A stretch of 64,000 nt of DNA from CAWAYR01 sp050250955 (GCA_050250955.1 JBFWNR010000004.1:1-64000); one strand, 5' to 3'; counted from the first letter of the stretch, positions 21,765 to 30,939 are shown. Notes: generated by a model not told the origin, from the letters alone. Translations and numbers: made by a program.

Positions 21765-23480
21765 ATGTCCCTGATCATGCGCACCGTGGTTCCGTCGCTC
21801 GTCGCGCTCGGCATGTCGGCCTGTGGTGGCGGATCCCCGGCGCCCTCCCCGGCGTCGCCGGGCACCCCGCCCGCCGATCCTGCGGCCGCCGCCCTCGAAC
21901 GGCAGGTCGCCCGCTTCGCGCCGACCGACCTGACGGCCGACGTCGCCGCCCTGCCCGAGTCGGAACAGCGCGCCCTGGCCCAGATGATCCGCGCCGCGCA
22001 GGTGATGGATGCGCTGTTCCTGCGCCAGGTATGGGCCGGCAACGAGGCGATGCTGCTGGCGCTGCAGGGCGACGCGAGCGCGCTCGGCCGGGCCCGGCTC
22101 CGCGCCTTCCTGATCAACAAGGGGCCGTGGTCGCGCCTCGACCACAACGAGCCGTTCGTGCCCGGCGCGCCGGCCAAGCCGGCGGCGGCCAACTACTATC
22201 CGGCGGCGTCGTCGAAGGCCGAGGTCGAGACCTGGCTGGGCGGGCTGTCGGGGCCGGCGCGGGCGGCCGCCACCGGGTTCTTCACGACCATCCGCCGCGG
22301 CGCCGACGGTGGCTTCATCGCGGTGCCCTACAGCGTCGAGTACCAGGGCGAGCTGGCCCTGGCGGCCGCGCACCTGCAGGCCGCCGCCGACCTCACCACG
22401 CAGCCGACGCTCAAGGCGTTCCTGCAGACCCGCGCCACCGCGTTCCTCACCAACGACTACTACGACAGCGACGTGAAGTGGATGGAGCTCGATGCCTCGA
22501 TCGAGCCGACCATCGGCCCCTACGAGGTCTACGAGGACGAGTGGTTCAACTACAAGGCGGCGTTCGAGGCGTTCGTCACCGTCAAGGACGCCGTCGAGTC
22601 CGACAAACTACAGCAGTTCGCCGCCGCTCTGCAGTCGATCGAGGACGCCCTGCCGATCGACCCGGCCTATCGCAACCCGAAGCTCGGAGCGCTGGCGCCG
22701 ATCGCCGTCGTCAACACCGTGTTCTCGGCCGGCGACGGCAACCGCGGCGTACAGACGGCCGCCTTCAACCTGCCCAACGACGAACGGGTCATCCGCGAGA
22801 AGGGCAGCAAGCGGGTGATGTTGAAGAACAACCAGCAGGCCAAGTTCGACATGGTGCTGCTGCCGATCGCCCAGGTGGCGCTGGCCCCGGCCGACCGCGC
22901 CAACGTCGCCTTCGACGCCTTCTTCACCCACATCCTGATGCACGAGCTGGTGCACGGCCTCGGCCCGCACGGCATCACCGTGGACGGCCGCGCCACCACC
23001 GTGCGCCAGGAGCTGAAGGACACCTACAGCGCCATCGAGGAGGCCAAGGCCGACATCGCCGGCCTGTTCGCGCTGCAGTTCCTGATCGACCAGGGACAGC
23101 TCGCGAAGGACATGGAGCGGACGATGTACACGACGTTCCTCGCCTCGGCGTTCCGCTCGATCCGCTTCGGCATCAGCGAGGCGCACGGCCGCGGCCAGGC
23201 GGTGCAGCTGAACTACCTGCTGGACCAGGGCGCGTTCACGGTCAACGCCGACGGCACCTTCGCCGTCGCTGCCGAGCGGATCAAGGCGGCGGTCACGGCG
23301 TTGACCCGCGACATCATGACCCTGCAGGCCCGGGGCGACTACGCGGCGGCGCGGACCATGCTCGACACGCTCGGGATCATCCGCCCGCAGACCCAGGCGG
23401 TGCTGGACCGCCTGACCGACGTGCCCGTCGACATCGCGCCGCGCTTCCCGTCGGCAGAGGCGCTGCTGGCGAAGTACTGA
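21765..23480 (+). CDS. M49-like (dipeptidyl-peptidase III type) lipoprotein
   Basis: A 571-residue product with a lipobox (LGMSAC, Cys near residue 20) and a proline/alanine-rich linker, so it is probably anchored in the membrane. The zinc site reads HELVHGLGPHG (His393, Glu394, His397) followed about 30 residues later by EEAKAD (Glu425/426), which resembles the DPP III second motif EECRAE. Canonical DPP III has HExxxH; here the spacing is HExxH. It most likely cleaves peptides outside the cytoplasm. The ATG at 21765 gives MSLIM; the second ATG (21777) is equally possible. Confidence 0.75.
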   Translation: MSLIMRTVVPSLVALGMSACGGGSPAPSPASPGTPPADPAAAALERQVARFAPTDLTADVAALPESEQRALAQMIRAAQVMDALFLRQVWAGNEAMLLALQGDASALGRARLRAFLINKGPWSRLDHNEPFVPGAPAKPAAANYYPAASSKAEVETWLGGLSGPARAAATGFFTTIRRGADGGFIAVPYSVEYQGELALAAAHLQAAADLTTQPTLKAFLQTRATAFLTNDYYDSDVKWMELDASIEPTIGPYEVYEDEWFNYKAAFEAFVTVKDAVESDKLQQFAAALQSIEDALPIDPAYRNPKLGALAPIAVVNTVFSAGDGNRGVQTAAFNLPNDERVIREKGSKRVMLKNNQQAKFDMVLLPIAQVALAPADRANVAFDAFFTHILMHELVHGLGPHGITVDGRATTVRQELKDTYSAIEEAKADIAGLFALQFLIDQGQLAKDMERTMYTTFLASAFRSIRFGISEAHGRGQAVQLNYLLDQGAFTVNADGTFAVAAERIKAAVTALTRDIMTLQARGDYAAARTMLDTLGIIRPQTQAVLDRLTDVPVDIAPRFPSAEALLAKY

Positions 23481-23490
23481 CGGCGCCGTG

Positions 23491-24408
23491 TCAGGCCGGC
23501 GCGGCGACGACCAGGGTCGGGACGTCGGCCTCGCGCATGACCCGGTAGGCGATGGTGCCGACGCGGTGGGAGGTGCCGCCGCGGGAGACCACCAGCAGGC
23601 CGGCGCCGACGTCGCGGACCATCGCCGCCACCGTCCGGGCCACCGCGCCGCGCCGGACGTCGACGGCGGCGCGCAGCGGCAGGGGCTGCGCCAGGGTCTC
23701 GAGGTGCTGCCGCGCCGCGTCGGTCGATTCCTCGAGCGCCGGCGGCAGCGGCATCTCGGTGAGCGGCCACCAGACAGGCAGCGGCGCTTCCGCGCACACG
23801 TGCCCGAGTGTCAGACCGGCGGTGCCGGCCTGCGCCCACGCGGTGGCGGCGGCCACCACCGCGGCGTCGTGACGATCGAACCCGACCGCCGCCACGACGT
23901 GGCCGAAGGCCACCGCCGGTGGGACCGCCGACAGATCGACGCGCTCCGGTTCGTGCGTGGGCACGACCAGCACCGGCAGCGACGCGTCGCGGATGACGCG
24001 CTCGGCCGTGGAACCGAACACCAGCTTGCTGGCGCCGCCCAGGCCCTGTGTGCCGAGCACGACCAGCCCGGCGCCGGCGCGGCCGGCGGCGGCGAGAATC
24101 TCGGTGGCGGCGTCGCCGGTGACGGTGTCGATGGCCGGCATGACCGGCGGCGTCGTGCGGGGCAGGCGGGCGAGGAGCGCCGTCAACGCCTCCTCGACCT
24201 GGGCGTGCACGGTCTCGCCGCGGCCGGCGGCGGCCGCCGCCGAGGCCAGCAACGGATCGGTGACGGCGACGATGGTCAGGTGCCCGCCGCGGGCGGCGGT
24301 CAGGGCCAGCGCATAGCGCAGCGCCCGCTCGGCGTGCGCCGAGAAATCGACCGCGCAGAGGATCGACGCGGGCAGCGCCGCCGTGTCCGCAGCCAGGGCC
24401 GGGCTCAA
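23491..24408 (-). CDS. Tandem universal stress protein
   Basis: A 305-residue protein with two UspA domains (about 15-150 and 165-303). Domain 1 has the ATP-binding pattern GTQGLGGASKLVFGST followed by ASLPVLVVP; domain 2 ends SRGGTSHRVGTIAYRVM and lacks a clean G-2x-G-9x-G-S/T, so only the first is likely to bind nucleotide. The start is a TTG overlapping the upstream stop (TTGA); no ATG or GTG lies before the first beta strand (ILCAVDFS). Third gene of an operon with a cytochrome c and a small His-rich protein, suggesting a link to redox or metal stress. Confidence 0.88.
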   Translation of the reverse strand: MSPALAADTAALPASILCAVDFSAHAERALRYALALTAARGGHLTIVAVTDPLLASAAAAAGRGETVHAQVEEALTALLARLPRTTPPVMPAIDTVTGDAATEILAAAGRAGAGLVVLGTQGLGGASKLVFGSTAERVIRDASLPVLVVPTHEPERVDLSAVPPAVAFGHVVAAVGFDRHDAAVVAAATAWAQAGTAGLTLGHVCAEAPLPVWWPLTEMPLPPALEESTDAARQHLETLAQPLPLRAAVDVRRGAVARTVAAMVRDVGAGLLVVSRGGTSHRVGTIAYRVMREADVPTLVVAAPA

Positions 24409-24731
24409 CGGGAGCGCGTGGTCGGCGCGCCGCCGAGCTCGACGGCCTTGGCGGTCAGCGGCGCCTTGCCGCTGCCGATGTTGACGACGACGCGGTCGCC
24501 GACCTTGATGTCGCTGACCGCGAGCTTGGTCCGCCCGCGGGTCACCTTCGTGGTCGGCGCGAACGCGATCACCGAGACGGCGCCGTCCTTCACCGCCCGC
24601 ACCGTGAGGTTGCTGGCGGTCACCTCGGTGACGGTGCCGAGCAGCTTGTGGTCGTGGCCTTCGTGCGCGAAGGCCGGGGCCATCGAGGCGCCGACGAGGG
24701 CGAGAGCGGCGAGCAGGCTGCGGCGGGTCAT
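24405..24731 (-). CDS. Small periplasmic His-rich protein
   Basis: A 108-residue product with a signal peptide (1-22, ending PAFA) directly followed by HEGHDHK, a likely metal-binding start of the mature protein. The rest (GTVTEVTASNLTVRAVKDG and VGDRVVVNIG) looks like a small OB-like beta-barrel of the DUF5666 kind found next to copper-handling genes. Shine-Dalgarno GGAG is 8 bases upstream. It sits between the cytochrome c (19-base gap) and the Usp gene (TTGA overlap). Copper or other metal binding is inferred from the histidines. Confidence 0.75.
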   Translation of the reverse strand: MTRRSLLAALALVGASMAPAFAHEGHDHKLLGTVTEVTASNLTVRAVKDGAVSVIAFAPTTKVTRGRTKLAVSDIKVGDRVVVNIGSGKAPLTAKAVELGGAPTTRSR

Positions 24732-24750
24732 GCGGGTGATCTCCGTGGGA

Positions 24751-25371
24751 TCAGTGTGAATGTCCCGGGGCGACGGGCGCCCCGTCGGGCAGGTCCAGTG
24801 TACCAGACAGGAAGCGCCGCTCCTCTTCGTAGGCGAGCCAGTCGGCCCGGCCGCGGGGATTGAGCTCCTCCATCCGGGCCAGCTCGTCGTCGGTCAGCGC
24901 CGGCAGGCGCCGGATGAACTGCACCAGGTGCCACGACGCCGCCTCGCCCGCGGGCGTGCCGGTGCCCCACGCCGGCATGCCGGTGATCTTCACGCCGTGC
25001 TCGATGATGTAGAACAGCTCCCCGTCGCTCAGCGACTGGGACTCGGCCAGGCGCATGTCGGGCGCCTTGGGATACAGGCCCTGTCCCATCGCGGTCTGCC
25101 CCGAGCCGTCGTTGCCGTGGCAGCTGGCGCAGTGGTCGGCCCAGTGCTCGAGGCCGCTCTGCAGGGTCTCGTCGGTGAACGGCGTCGGACTGGTGCGGGC
25201 CCGGGCCGCGGCTGGAATCAGGAAGTGCCGCGCCGCGCGCGAGACCGACGTCTCGATGGGGCCCGGCGACTCGCGGCTGCCGATACCCCGGCTGGCGAAC
25301 CACGCCGCGCCGACCAGCGTCGCCAGCCCGACCACGGCCAGGCCGTGCCACAGCGCGCGCACTATTTTCAC
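24751..25371 (-). CDS. Membrane-anchored monohaem cytochrome c
   Basis: A 206-residue protein. An N-terminal anchor (about 5-26) is followed by a linker and a class I cytochrome c domain with CASCH (Cys81, Cys84, His85) and the distal Met132 in TGMPAWG. The C-terminal tail has HSH at its end. GTG start 25371 has AGGTAGG about 5 bases upstream. First gene of a three-gene operon. It would carry electrons in the periplasm; its partner is not evident, though two PQQ-type dehydrogenases lie 10 kb away. Confidence 0.9.
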   Translation of the reverse strand: MKIVRALWHGLAVVGLATLVGAAWFASRGIGSRESPGPIETSVSRAARHFLIPAAARARTSPTPFTDETLQSGLEHWADHCASCHGNDGSGQTAMGQGLYPKAPDMRLAESQSLSDGELFYIIEHGVKITGMPAWGTGTPAGEAASWHLVQFIRRLPALTDDELARMEELNPRGRADWLAYEEERRFLSGTLDLPDGAPVAPGHSH

Positions 25372-25416
25372 GAGACCTACCTCGTTCGGATCCCGCCGGT
25401 GTTCGCGGCAGGACGA

Positions 25417-25647
25417 TCAGTTCACCGAGCAGGATCCCGGCCCGTCCGGGTGTCCACAGGAACCGCACGGACCGGCCGCCATCGGCAGCCGACCGGCCGC
25501 GCGGCCTTCGGCGCCGACGGCGAAGACCGAGAGCTGCTTCTCGAGTCGGGCCCCGTGGCAGGCCGGGCACTCCAGGGTCGTCGATTCGCGGACCAGCAGC
25601 TCGAAGCCGTGGTCGCAGTCCTGGCAGCGGTATTCGTAGAGCGGCAT
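25417..25647 (-). CDS. FmdB-type zinc ribbon protein
   Basis: A 76-residue protein starting MPLYEYRC, the hallmark of the FmdB/CxxC_CxxC_SSSS family. Zinc ligands are Cys8, Cys11, Cys27 and Cys30. A second cysteine cluster (Cys61, 64, 73) forms the Gly/Pro-rich tail. Function is unknown beyond putative regulation of amide metabolism in one species. ATG 25647 follows a TATGCT box by 6 bases; longer in-frame starts give non-conserved residues. Confidence 0.88.
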   Translation of the reverse strand: MPLYEYRCQDCDHGFELLVRESTTLECPACHGARLEKQLSVFAVGAEGRAAGRLPMAAGPCGSCGHPDGPGSCSVN

Positions 25648-25653
25648 GACGAC

Positions 25654-25659
25654 AGCATA
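25654..25659 (-). promoter_or_regulatory. -10 box for fmdB-type gene, leaderless type
   Basis: On the minus strand TATGCT is followed by six bases and then the ATG at 25647. There is no Shine-Dalgarno. Confidence 0.5.
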
Positions 25660-25795
25660 ACGCGACGCCGGCCGTCGGGATCCGGGGACCGCGGCGTGGC
25701 GCCGCTCGGACCAGGACCCACACGGCCCTGAGGGGGTGGCGTCGCGGCGGGTCGCCCGGTGGTGGCGGAGCACGGGTTGGAACCCGCCTGGCCGC

Positions 25796-25801
25796 TATAC
25801 T
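25796..25801 (+). promoter_or_regulatory. -10 box for typA, leaderless type
   Basis: TATACT (5 of 6 to consensus) lies 6 bases before the typA ATG. A small palindrome (CGGGTT-GG-AACCCG, 25773-25786) covers the place where a -35 would sit and could be an operator. Confidence 0.55.
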
Positions 25802-25807
25802 GGTGAG

Positions 25808-27658
25808 ATGTCCCAGCCGTCATCGGCCCCACCGTCGGCTGCCGCGCCGGTCGCCAACCCGCTGCGCCGCAACGTCGCCATCATCGCCCACGTCGATCAC
25901 GGCAAGACCACGCTGGTCGACGCGATGTTCCGCCAGGGCGGCGTGCTGCGCGCCAACGAACGCGTCGCCGAGCGGGCGATGGACAGCAACGAGCTCGAGC
26001 GGGAGCGCGGCATCACGATCCTGGCCAAGAACACCGCCGTGCACTACGGCGAGGTGCTCATCAACATCGTCGACACGCCGGGGCACGCCGACTTCGGCGG
26101 CGAAGTGGAACGGGTCCTGTCGATGGTGGACGGCGTGGTGCTGCTGGTCGACGCCGCCGAGGGGCCGCTGCCGCAGACCCGCTTCGTGCTGAAGAAGGCG
26201 TTCGAGCGCGGGTTGCCTCCGGTCGTCGTCATCAACAAGATCGATCGCGCCGATGCCCGGGCGCAGGCGGTGCTGAACGAGGTCTACGACCTGTTCATCG
26301 ACCTCGACGCCACCGACGACCAGCTCGAGTTCCCGGTGCTCTACACCAGCGGCCGCGCCGGCACCGCGACCAGGGACCTCGCCGTGCCGGGCGAGGACCT
26401 GCGGCCGCTCTTCGACGCCGTGCTCGCCCATGTGCCGCCGCCGGCCGGCGATCCCGGCCGGCCGCTGCAGATGCTGGTCGCCAACCTCGACTCCAGCGAC
26501 TATCTCGGCCGCATCGCCATCGGCCGGGTGTTCAACGGCCGGGTCGCGGTCGGCGATCCGATCGCCGTGCTCAAGCTCGACGGCGTCGTGCAGCAGACGC
26601 GGGTGACCAAGCTGTTCGCGTTCGAGGGCCTCAAGCGGGTCGAAATCACCGCTGCGGCCGCCGGCGACATCGTCTGCCTGGCCGGCATCGACGACATCAA
26701 CATCGGCGAGACCATCGCCGCGCCCGACGCCCCCGAGGCGATTCCGCCGATCGCCGTCGACGAGCCCACGGTGTCGATGGTGTTCGGCGTCAACACCTCG
26801 CCCTTCGCCGGCCGCGACGGCCAGTTCGTGACCTCGCGGCACCTGCGCGACCGCCTCGACCGCGAGCTGCTCGGCAACGTGTCGCTGCGCGTCGAGCCGA
26901 CCGCCTCGCCCGAGCAGGTCAAGGTCCTGGCCCGCGGCGAGCTGCAGCTGGCGATCCTCATCGAGATGATGCGCCGCGAAGGCTACGAGCTGCAGGTGTC
27001 GCGGCCCGAAATCGTCACCCGCGACATCGGCGGCGTGAAGATGGAGCCGGTCGAGGACCTGGTGATCGACGTCGCCGAGGAGTTCCAGGGCACGGTGATC
27101 GCCGGCGTCTGCGTCCGCCGCGGGACGATGACCAAGATGATCAACCACGGCAGCGGCCGGGTCCGCCTCGAGTTCCGGATTCCGGCCCGCGGCCTGATTG
27201 GGTTCCGCTCCCAGTTCCTCACCGACACCAAGGGCACGGGCATCATGAACCACCTGTTCGCGGAGTGGGAGCCGTGGCACGGTCCGATTCCGTCGCGGAC
27301 CACCGGCGCCATGGTTGCCGACCGGCCGGGCATCGCCACCGCCTACGCGATGTCGAACCTGCAGGAGCGGGCGGTGATGATGATCGAGCCCGCCGTCGAG
27401 GTCTACGAGGGGATGATCGTCGGCGAGAACTCGCGGGTGAACGACCTCGACGTCAACATCACCAAGGAGAAGAAGCAGACCAACATGCGGGCCTCGACCG
27501 CCGACGAGGCGATCCGCATCGTGCCGCCGCGGCTGATGGGCCTCGAGCAGGCGATCGAGTTCATCAACGACGACGAGCTGGTCGAGATCACGCCCAAGCA
27601 CATCCGGTTGCGCAAGCGGGTGCTGCCGGCTAATCTCCGCCCGAAGAAGGACGCGTAG
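25808..27658 (+). CDS. typA: Ribosome-associated GTPase BipA/TypA
   Basis: A 616-residue translational GTPase with the full set of domains. G1 AHVDHGKTT near residues 27-35, switch ERERGITI, G3 DTPGHADFGGEV, G4 NKIDRADAR, then domains II, III and V and the BipA C-terminal region (GTGIMNHLF, NVNITKEKKQTNMRAS-like). It acts on the 50S subunit in assembly and stress. A Ser/Pro/Ala-rich 16-residue N-terminal extension precedes the conserved start. No Shine-Dalgarno; -10 box 6 bases upstream. Confidence 0.96.
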   Translation: MSQPSSAPPSAAAPVANPLRRNVAIIAHVDHGKTTLVDAMFRQGGVLRANERVAERAMDSNELERERGITILAKNTAVHYGEVLINIVDTPGHADFGGEVERVLSMVDGVVLLVDAAEGPLPQTRFVLKKAFERGLPPVVVINKIDRADARAQAVLNEVYDLFIDLDATDDQLEFPVLYTSGRAGTATRDLAVPGEDLRPLFDAVLAHVPPPAGDPGRPLQMLVANLDSSDYLGRIAIGRVFNGRVAVGDPIAVLKLDGVVQQTRVTKLFAFEGLKRVEITAAAAGDIVCLAGIDDINIGETIAAPDAPEAIPPIAVDEPTVSMVFGVNTSPFAGRDGQFVTSRHLRDRLDRELLGNVSLRVEPTASPEQVKVLARGELQLAILIEMMRREGYELQVSRPEIVTRDIGGVKMEPVEDLVIDVAEEFQGTVIAGVCVRRGTMTKMINHGSGRVRLEFRIPARGLIGFRSQFLTDTKGTGIMNHLFAEWEPWHGPIPSRTTGAMVADRPGIATAYAMSNLQERAVMMIEPAVEVYEGMIVGENSRVNDLDVNITKEKKQTNMRASTADEAIRIVPPRLMGLEQAIEFINDDELVEITPKHIRLRKRVLPANLRPKKDA

Positions 27659-27667
27659 ACCGACCCG

Positions 27668-27848
27668 ATGCGCCGCTTGGCGGTGGCGTTGGCCGTGGCC
27701 CTCGGCGGGTGCGGCGGAGCCGCTTCGGCTCTAGGTGCAGTTGTGGATCGATCCAGGCACCATCGGGCCCGGCGCGTCAGGTCCGTTCTTCACCCGGCCG
27801 CCCGACTACGAGGCGAGCGAGCCGATGGCGTGGACGGTCGTCCCGTAG
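27668..27848 (+). pseudogene. Remnant of a small lipoprotein gene
   Basis: The ATG at 27668 begins a lipoprotein signal (MRRLAVALAVALGGCGG, Cys at residue 15). After about 20 residues this frame loses protein character. In the +1 frame, right after a TAG at 27732-27734, a 37-residue coding-like stretch begins at 27735 (VQLWIDPGTIGPGASGPF, later RPPDYEASEPMAWTVVP) and ends at the TAG 27846-27848. The two halves look like the ends of one exported protein joined by a deletion and frameshift. Family not recognised. Confidence 0.45.
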
Positions 27849-27861
27849 GTCAATCGCCGGC

Positions 27862-30579
27862 CTACTCGGAGCGGATTGCCGCCAGCGGATCGATCCGCCC
27901 GGCCCGCCGGGCCGGCACGATCACCGCCAGGGCGGCGACGGCCACGAAGAACGCGACGGCCGCTGCCGTCGTCGTCGCCTCGCCCGGTTCCACTCCGTAG
28001 AGCAGGCTGGCGAGCGCGCGCTCGAGCCCTCGCGCGGCGACCAGACCGAACCCGATCCCGAGCGCGACCAGTCCCGCGCCCTGGCGCAGCATCAACGTCA
28101 GCACCGCGCCGCGCGACGCGCCGAGGGCCCGCCGCACGCCGATTTCCGCGGTGCGCTCCAGCACCAGGCACGCCAGGACACCGTAGAGCCCGATCGCCGC
28201 CAGCAACGCGCCGAGGCCGGCGAACGCGGCCAGCGCCACCGCGTATAGGCGCGGGCGGGTCAGCGTCGAGGCGACGATGGCGTCGAGGCGGGCGACGTTG
28301 TACACCGCGGCGCCGGCGTCGAGCCGGCGGACCAGCGCCCGCAGGTCGGCGACGACGGACTCGGGCCGGCCGTCGGTGGCCACGACGAAGTAGGCGCCGG
28401 TGGGAAAGAGCGGCAGCCCGCCGTGCCATTGCCGCAGATCGACGAAGAACTGCGGCTCGGGGGCGCGATCGAGCCCGAACTGGCGGACGTCGGCCACCAC
28501 GCCGACGATCGTCCAGGGCGTCGTGTCGCGGCCGACATACGCCGACCGCCCGATCGGATCGAGACCGGGGAACTGGCGCCGCGCCAGCGCTTCGTTGACG
28601 AGCAGCACGCGCGGCTGCCCGGCGCCGTCGCCGGCGGCGAAGCCGCGGCCGGCGATCACGTCGACGCCGATCGCCGCCAGGTAGTCCCGGCTCACCAGGC
28701 GCGCGTCGGCGGCGTCTGGAGCGGGAGCGCGGCTGGCGTCCGGCGTGGTCCAGAGTCCGCCGGCCGTATCGCGCAGCGCCACCATCGGCAGCTGGTTGGC
28801 GTAGCCGGCGTGCCGCACGCCCGGCCGTTGCCGCAGCCCCTCGGCCAGCGTCTCGGCGAAGGCCTGCAGGCGGGCGTCGGGATACGCCGCGGCCGGCAGC
28901 GCCACCTGAAAGGTCAGCACGCTGCCGGACGAGAAGCCCGGATCGGTCGCGGCGAGGTGCTGGAGGCTGCGGCCGAGCAGCACCGCGCCGACGAGGAGCG
29001 GCAGCGCCCCGGCGACCTGCGCGACGACGAGTCCCCGCCGCAGCGCCCGGCCGGCCCGCCCGCCCGCCGCCGTGGCCCCACCGACGCGGATCGACGCACC
29101 GACGCCGGCGCGGCCGGCAGAGAAGGCCGCGGCCAGGCCGATGCCGAGGCCAACGACCACGGCGAGTGCGAATGCGGCGGCGACAATCGTCGCGTCGAGA
29201 CTGGCGTCACCGAGACGGGGGAACGCCGTCGCGCCCCAGCCGACGCCGGTCGAGCCGAGGTCGATGCGGGCCAGCGGGGACGCGAGACGACGGAACGCCG
29301 CCAGGCCCGCCGCCGCGACGACCAGGCCCGCGGCGCCGCCGGCGGTACCCAGGATCAGGCTCTCGGCGAGGCTCTGCCGGACCAGCCGTCCACGGCTCGC
29401 GCCGAGTGCGGCACGCAGCGCGAACTCGCGGTCGCGGGCCAGCGCCCGCGCGAGCAGGAGACTCGTCACGTTCAGGGCGGCGATGAGCAGCAACACCGCC
29501 ACCGCCGCCGTCAGCACCAGGAGCGCCGGCCGTACCGGACCCACCAGCTGCTCCTGCTCCCGCACCAGCGCCAGGCGCACGTCGCGACCGTGGCGACGCC
29601 ACGCGCGGACTGCCGGGCCGATCGCGTCGAGCGCGGCGGTTGTCGTCGCTCCGGGCGCCAGCCTGGCCAGGAGCGGCGCGCGGATCACCTCGGCGCCCGC
29701 CGCCGGTGGCAGCGCCAGCCACAACGCGGTGTCGGCGGCGGGGAAGGTGAAGCGGCTCGGCAGGACGCCGACGATCACGACGGTCTGGCTGCGGCGCCGG
29801 CCGAGCGCCGTCTGCACGGTCAGCGACCGGCCGACCACGGCGGGGTCGGCGTTGAACCAGCGTCGCCAGGCGGCTTCGCCGAGCAGCGCCGCGCCGCTGT
29901 CGCCGGCGTCGTCGTCCGGGCCGAAACGTCGGCCGACGAGCGGCTGCGCGTCGAGGAGCGCCAGCGTCGACGACGAGACCCGCGCCGCTCCCACGTGCCC
30001 GGCATCGTCGAACCCGGTGAGGGCGACGACGGTCGGCGACCACAGGCCGACGCCGCCGATGGCGTCGGTCGCGGCGTCCAGCGCTCGCGCTTCGTCGAGC
30101 GAGACCGCCACCGGGACCGGCCGCGGCGGCGCGTCGGCGCCCGGATTCGGCGTGCTGGCGACCAGTCGCACCAACCGCTCCGGCGCCGGGCCGAACGGCA
30201 GCGGCCGCAGCAGCACTGCGCCGGTGACGGTGGCAACGGCCGTCGTGGCGCCGAGGCCCAGGGCCAGCGTCGCCGTCGCCGTGGCGGCGACCCCTGGGGC
30301 TCTGACGAATGCCCGGCAGGCGTGGCCGAGGTCGTGGCGCAGGTCCTCCAGCCAGGCGAACGACCGCGCGTCGCGATGCCGCTCCAAAACCTGATCGACA
30401 CCACCCACGGCGAGGCGTGCCGCCCTGGCCGCCGCCTCGTCGGCGTAACCGCGACGGCGATAGTCCTCCTCGACCAGCGCCAGGTGAGCGGCGATCTCCC
30501 GCCGCGCGTCGGCCTCGACGTCGTCGCGGCGGACCAACGCCCCCAGCCGCCGCACGGCACGCCGGAGGGCGGCGATCAC
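27862..30579 (-). CDS. ADOP-family duplicated permease 2
   Basis: A 905-residue protein with an N-terminal helical domain (about 1-75, with RRDDVEADARREIAAHL and a DYRRRGYADEAAAR segment) that ADOPs paired with PadR regulators typically carry, then two MacB_PCD/FtsX units. Spans cluster near 85-105, 370-500 and 775-895; the end reads ARRAGRIDPLAAIRSE. The GTG start overlaps the PadR stop by 4 bases. It lacks an ATPase partner, as usual in this family. Whether ADOPs export, remodel or signal is unknown. Confidence 0.9.
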   Translation of the reverse strand: MIAALRRAVRRLGALVRRDDVEADARREIAAHLALVEEDYRRRGYADEAAARAARLAVGGVDQVLERHRDARSFAWLEDLRHDLGHACRAFVRAPGVAATATATLALGLGATTAVATVTGAVLLRPLPFGPAPERLVRLVASTPNPGADAPPRPVPVAVSLDEARALDAATDAIGGVGLWSPTVVALTGFDDAGHVGAARVSSSTLALLDAQPLVGRRFGPDDDAGDSGAALLGEAAWRRWFNADPAVVGRSLTVQTALGRRRSQTVVIVGVLPSRFTFPAADTALWLALPPAAGAEVIRAPLLARLAPGATTTAALDAIGPAVRAWRRHGRDVRLALVREQEQLVGPVRPALLVLTAAVAVLLLIAALNVTSLLLARALARDREFALRAALGASRGRLVRQSLAESLILGTAGGAAGLVVAAAGLAAFRRLASPLARIDLGSTGVGWGATAFPRLGDASLDATIVAAAFALAVVVGLGIGLAAAFSAGRAGVGASIRVGGATAAGGRAGRALRRGLVVAQVAGALPLLVGAVLLGRSLQHLAATDPGFSSGSVLTFQVALPAAAYPDARLQAFAETLAEGLRQRPGVRHAGYANQLPMVALRDTAGGLWTTPDASRAPAPDAADARLVSRDYLAAIGVDVIAGRGFAAGDGAGQPRVLLVNEALARRQFPGLDPIGRSAYVGRDTTPWTIVGVVADVRQFGLDRAPEPQFFVDLRQWHGGLPLFPTGAYFVVATDGRPESVVADLRALVRRLDAGAAVYNVARLDAIVASTLTRPRLYAVALAAFAGLGALLAAIGLYGVLACLVLERTAEIGVRRALGASRGAVLTLMLRQGAGLVALGIGFGLVAARGLERALASLLYGVEPGEATTTAAAVAFFVAVAALAVIVPARRAGRIDPLAAIRSE

Positions 30580-30926
30580 GAGCGCCCCTCGGCGAGCAGG
30601 CGTTCCACCAGGCCGGCCAGACCGCGCCATCGCTCGGTCTCGCGGCCCAGCGCGCGCAGTCCCGGCCCGGTGATGCCGTAGAACTTGGCCTCGCGACCGC
30701 TATCGGTCGTGCCCCAGCGGCCCTTGATCCAGCCCTTCTGCTCGAGCCGGACCAGCGCCGGGTACAGCGTGCCCTGGTTCAGTACCAGCCGTTCGTCGGC
30801 CACCTGGGCCAGCCGCGTCGCCAGGGCATAGGCGTGCAGCGGGCCCATGGCCCGCAGCGCCTGCAGGACGATCAGGTCGAGCGAGCCCTGGAGCAGGGCG
30901 ATGCGGTCGGTGTCTCCACTGGGCAT
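30576..30926 (-). CDS. PadR-family transcriptional regulator (acidobacterial ADOP-linked)
   Basis: A 116-residue PadR winged-helix protein: LLQGSLDLIVLQAL for helix 1, HAYALATRLAQ, the recognition region LVLNQGTLYPALVRLEQKGWI, and the wing GTTDSGREAKFYGIT. The C-terminal dimerisation helix (LGRETERWRGLAGLVERLL) is present. It overlaps the ADOP gene, so it very likely controls its own operon. A near-consensus promoter (TTGACA, 17 bases, CACACT) lies just upstream; leader is short and has no Shine-Dalgarno. Confidence 0.93.
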   Translation of the reverse strand: MPSGDTDRIALLQGSLDLIVLQALRAMGPLHAYALATRLAQVADERLVLNQGTLYPALVRLEQKGWIKGRWGTTDSGREAKFYGITGPGLRALGRETERWRGLAGLVERLLAEGRS

Positions 30927-30939
30927 TCGAGTGGAAGGC

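Noticed and set aside
25741..25800. Possible tRNA T-arm (CGGGTTGGAACCCG) before typA
   Set aside because: The flanks do not form an acceptor stem, D-arm or anticodon arm, and the loop lacks the TTC pattern. It is a short palindrome only.
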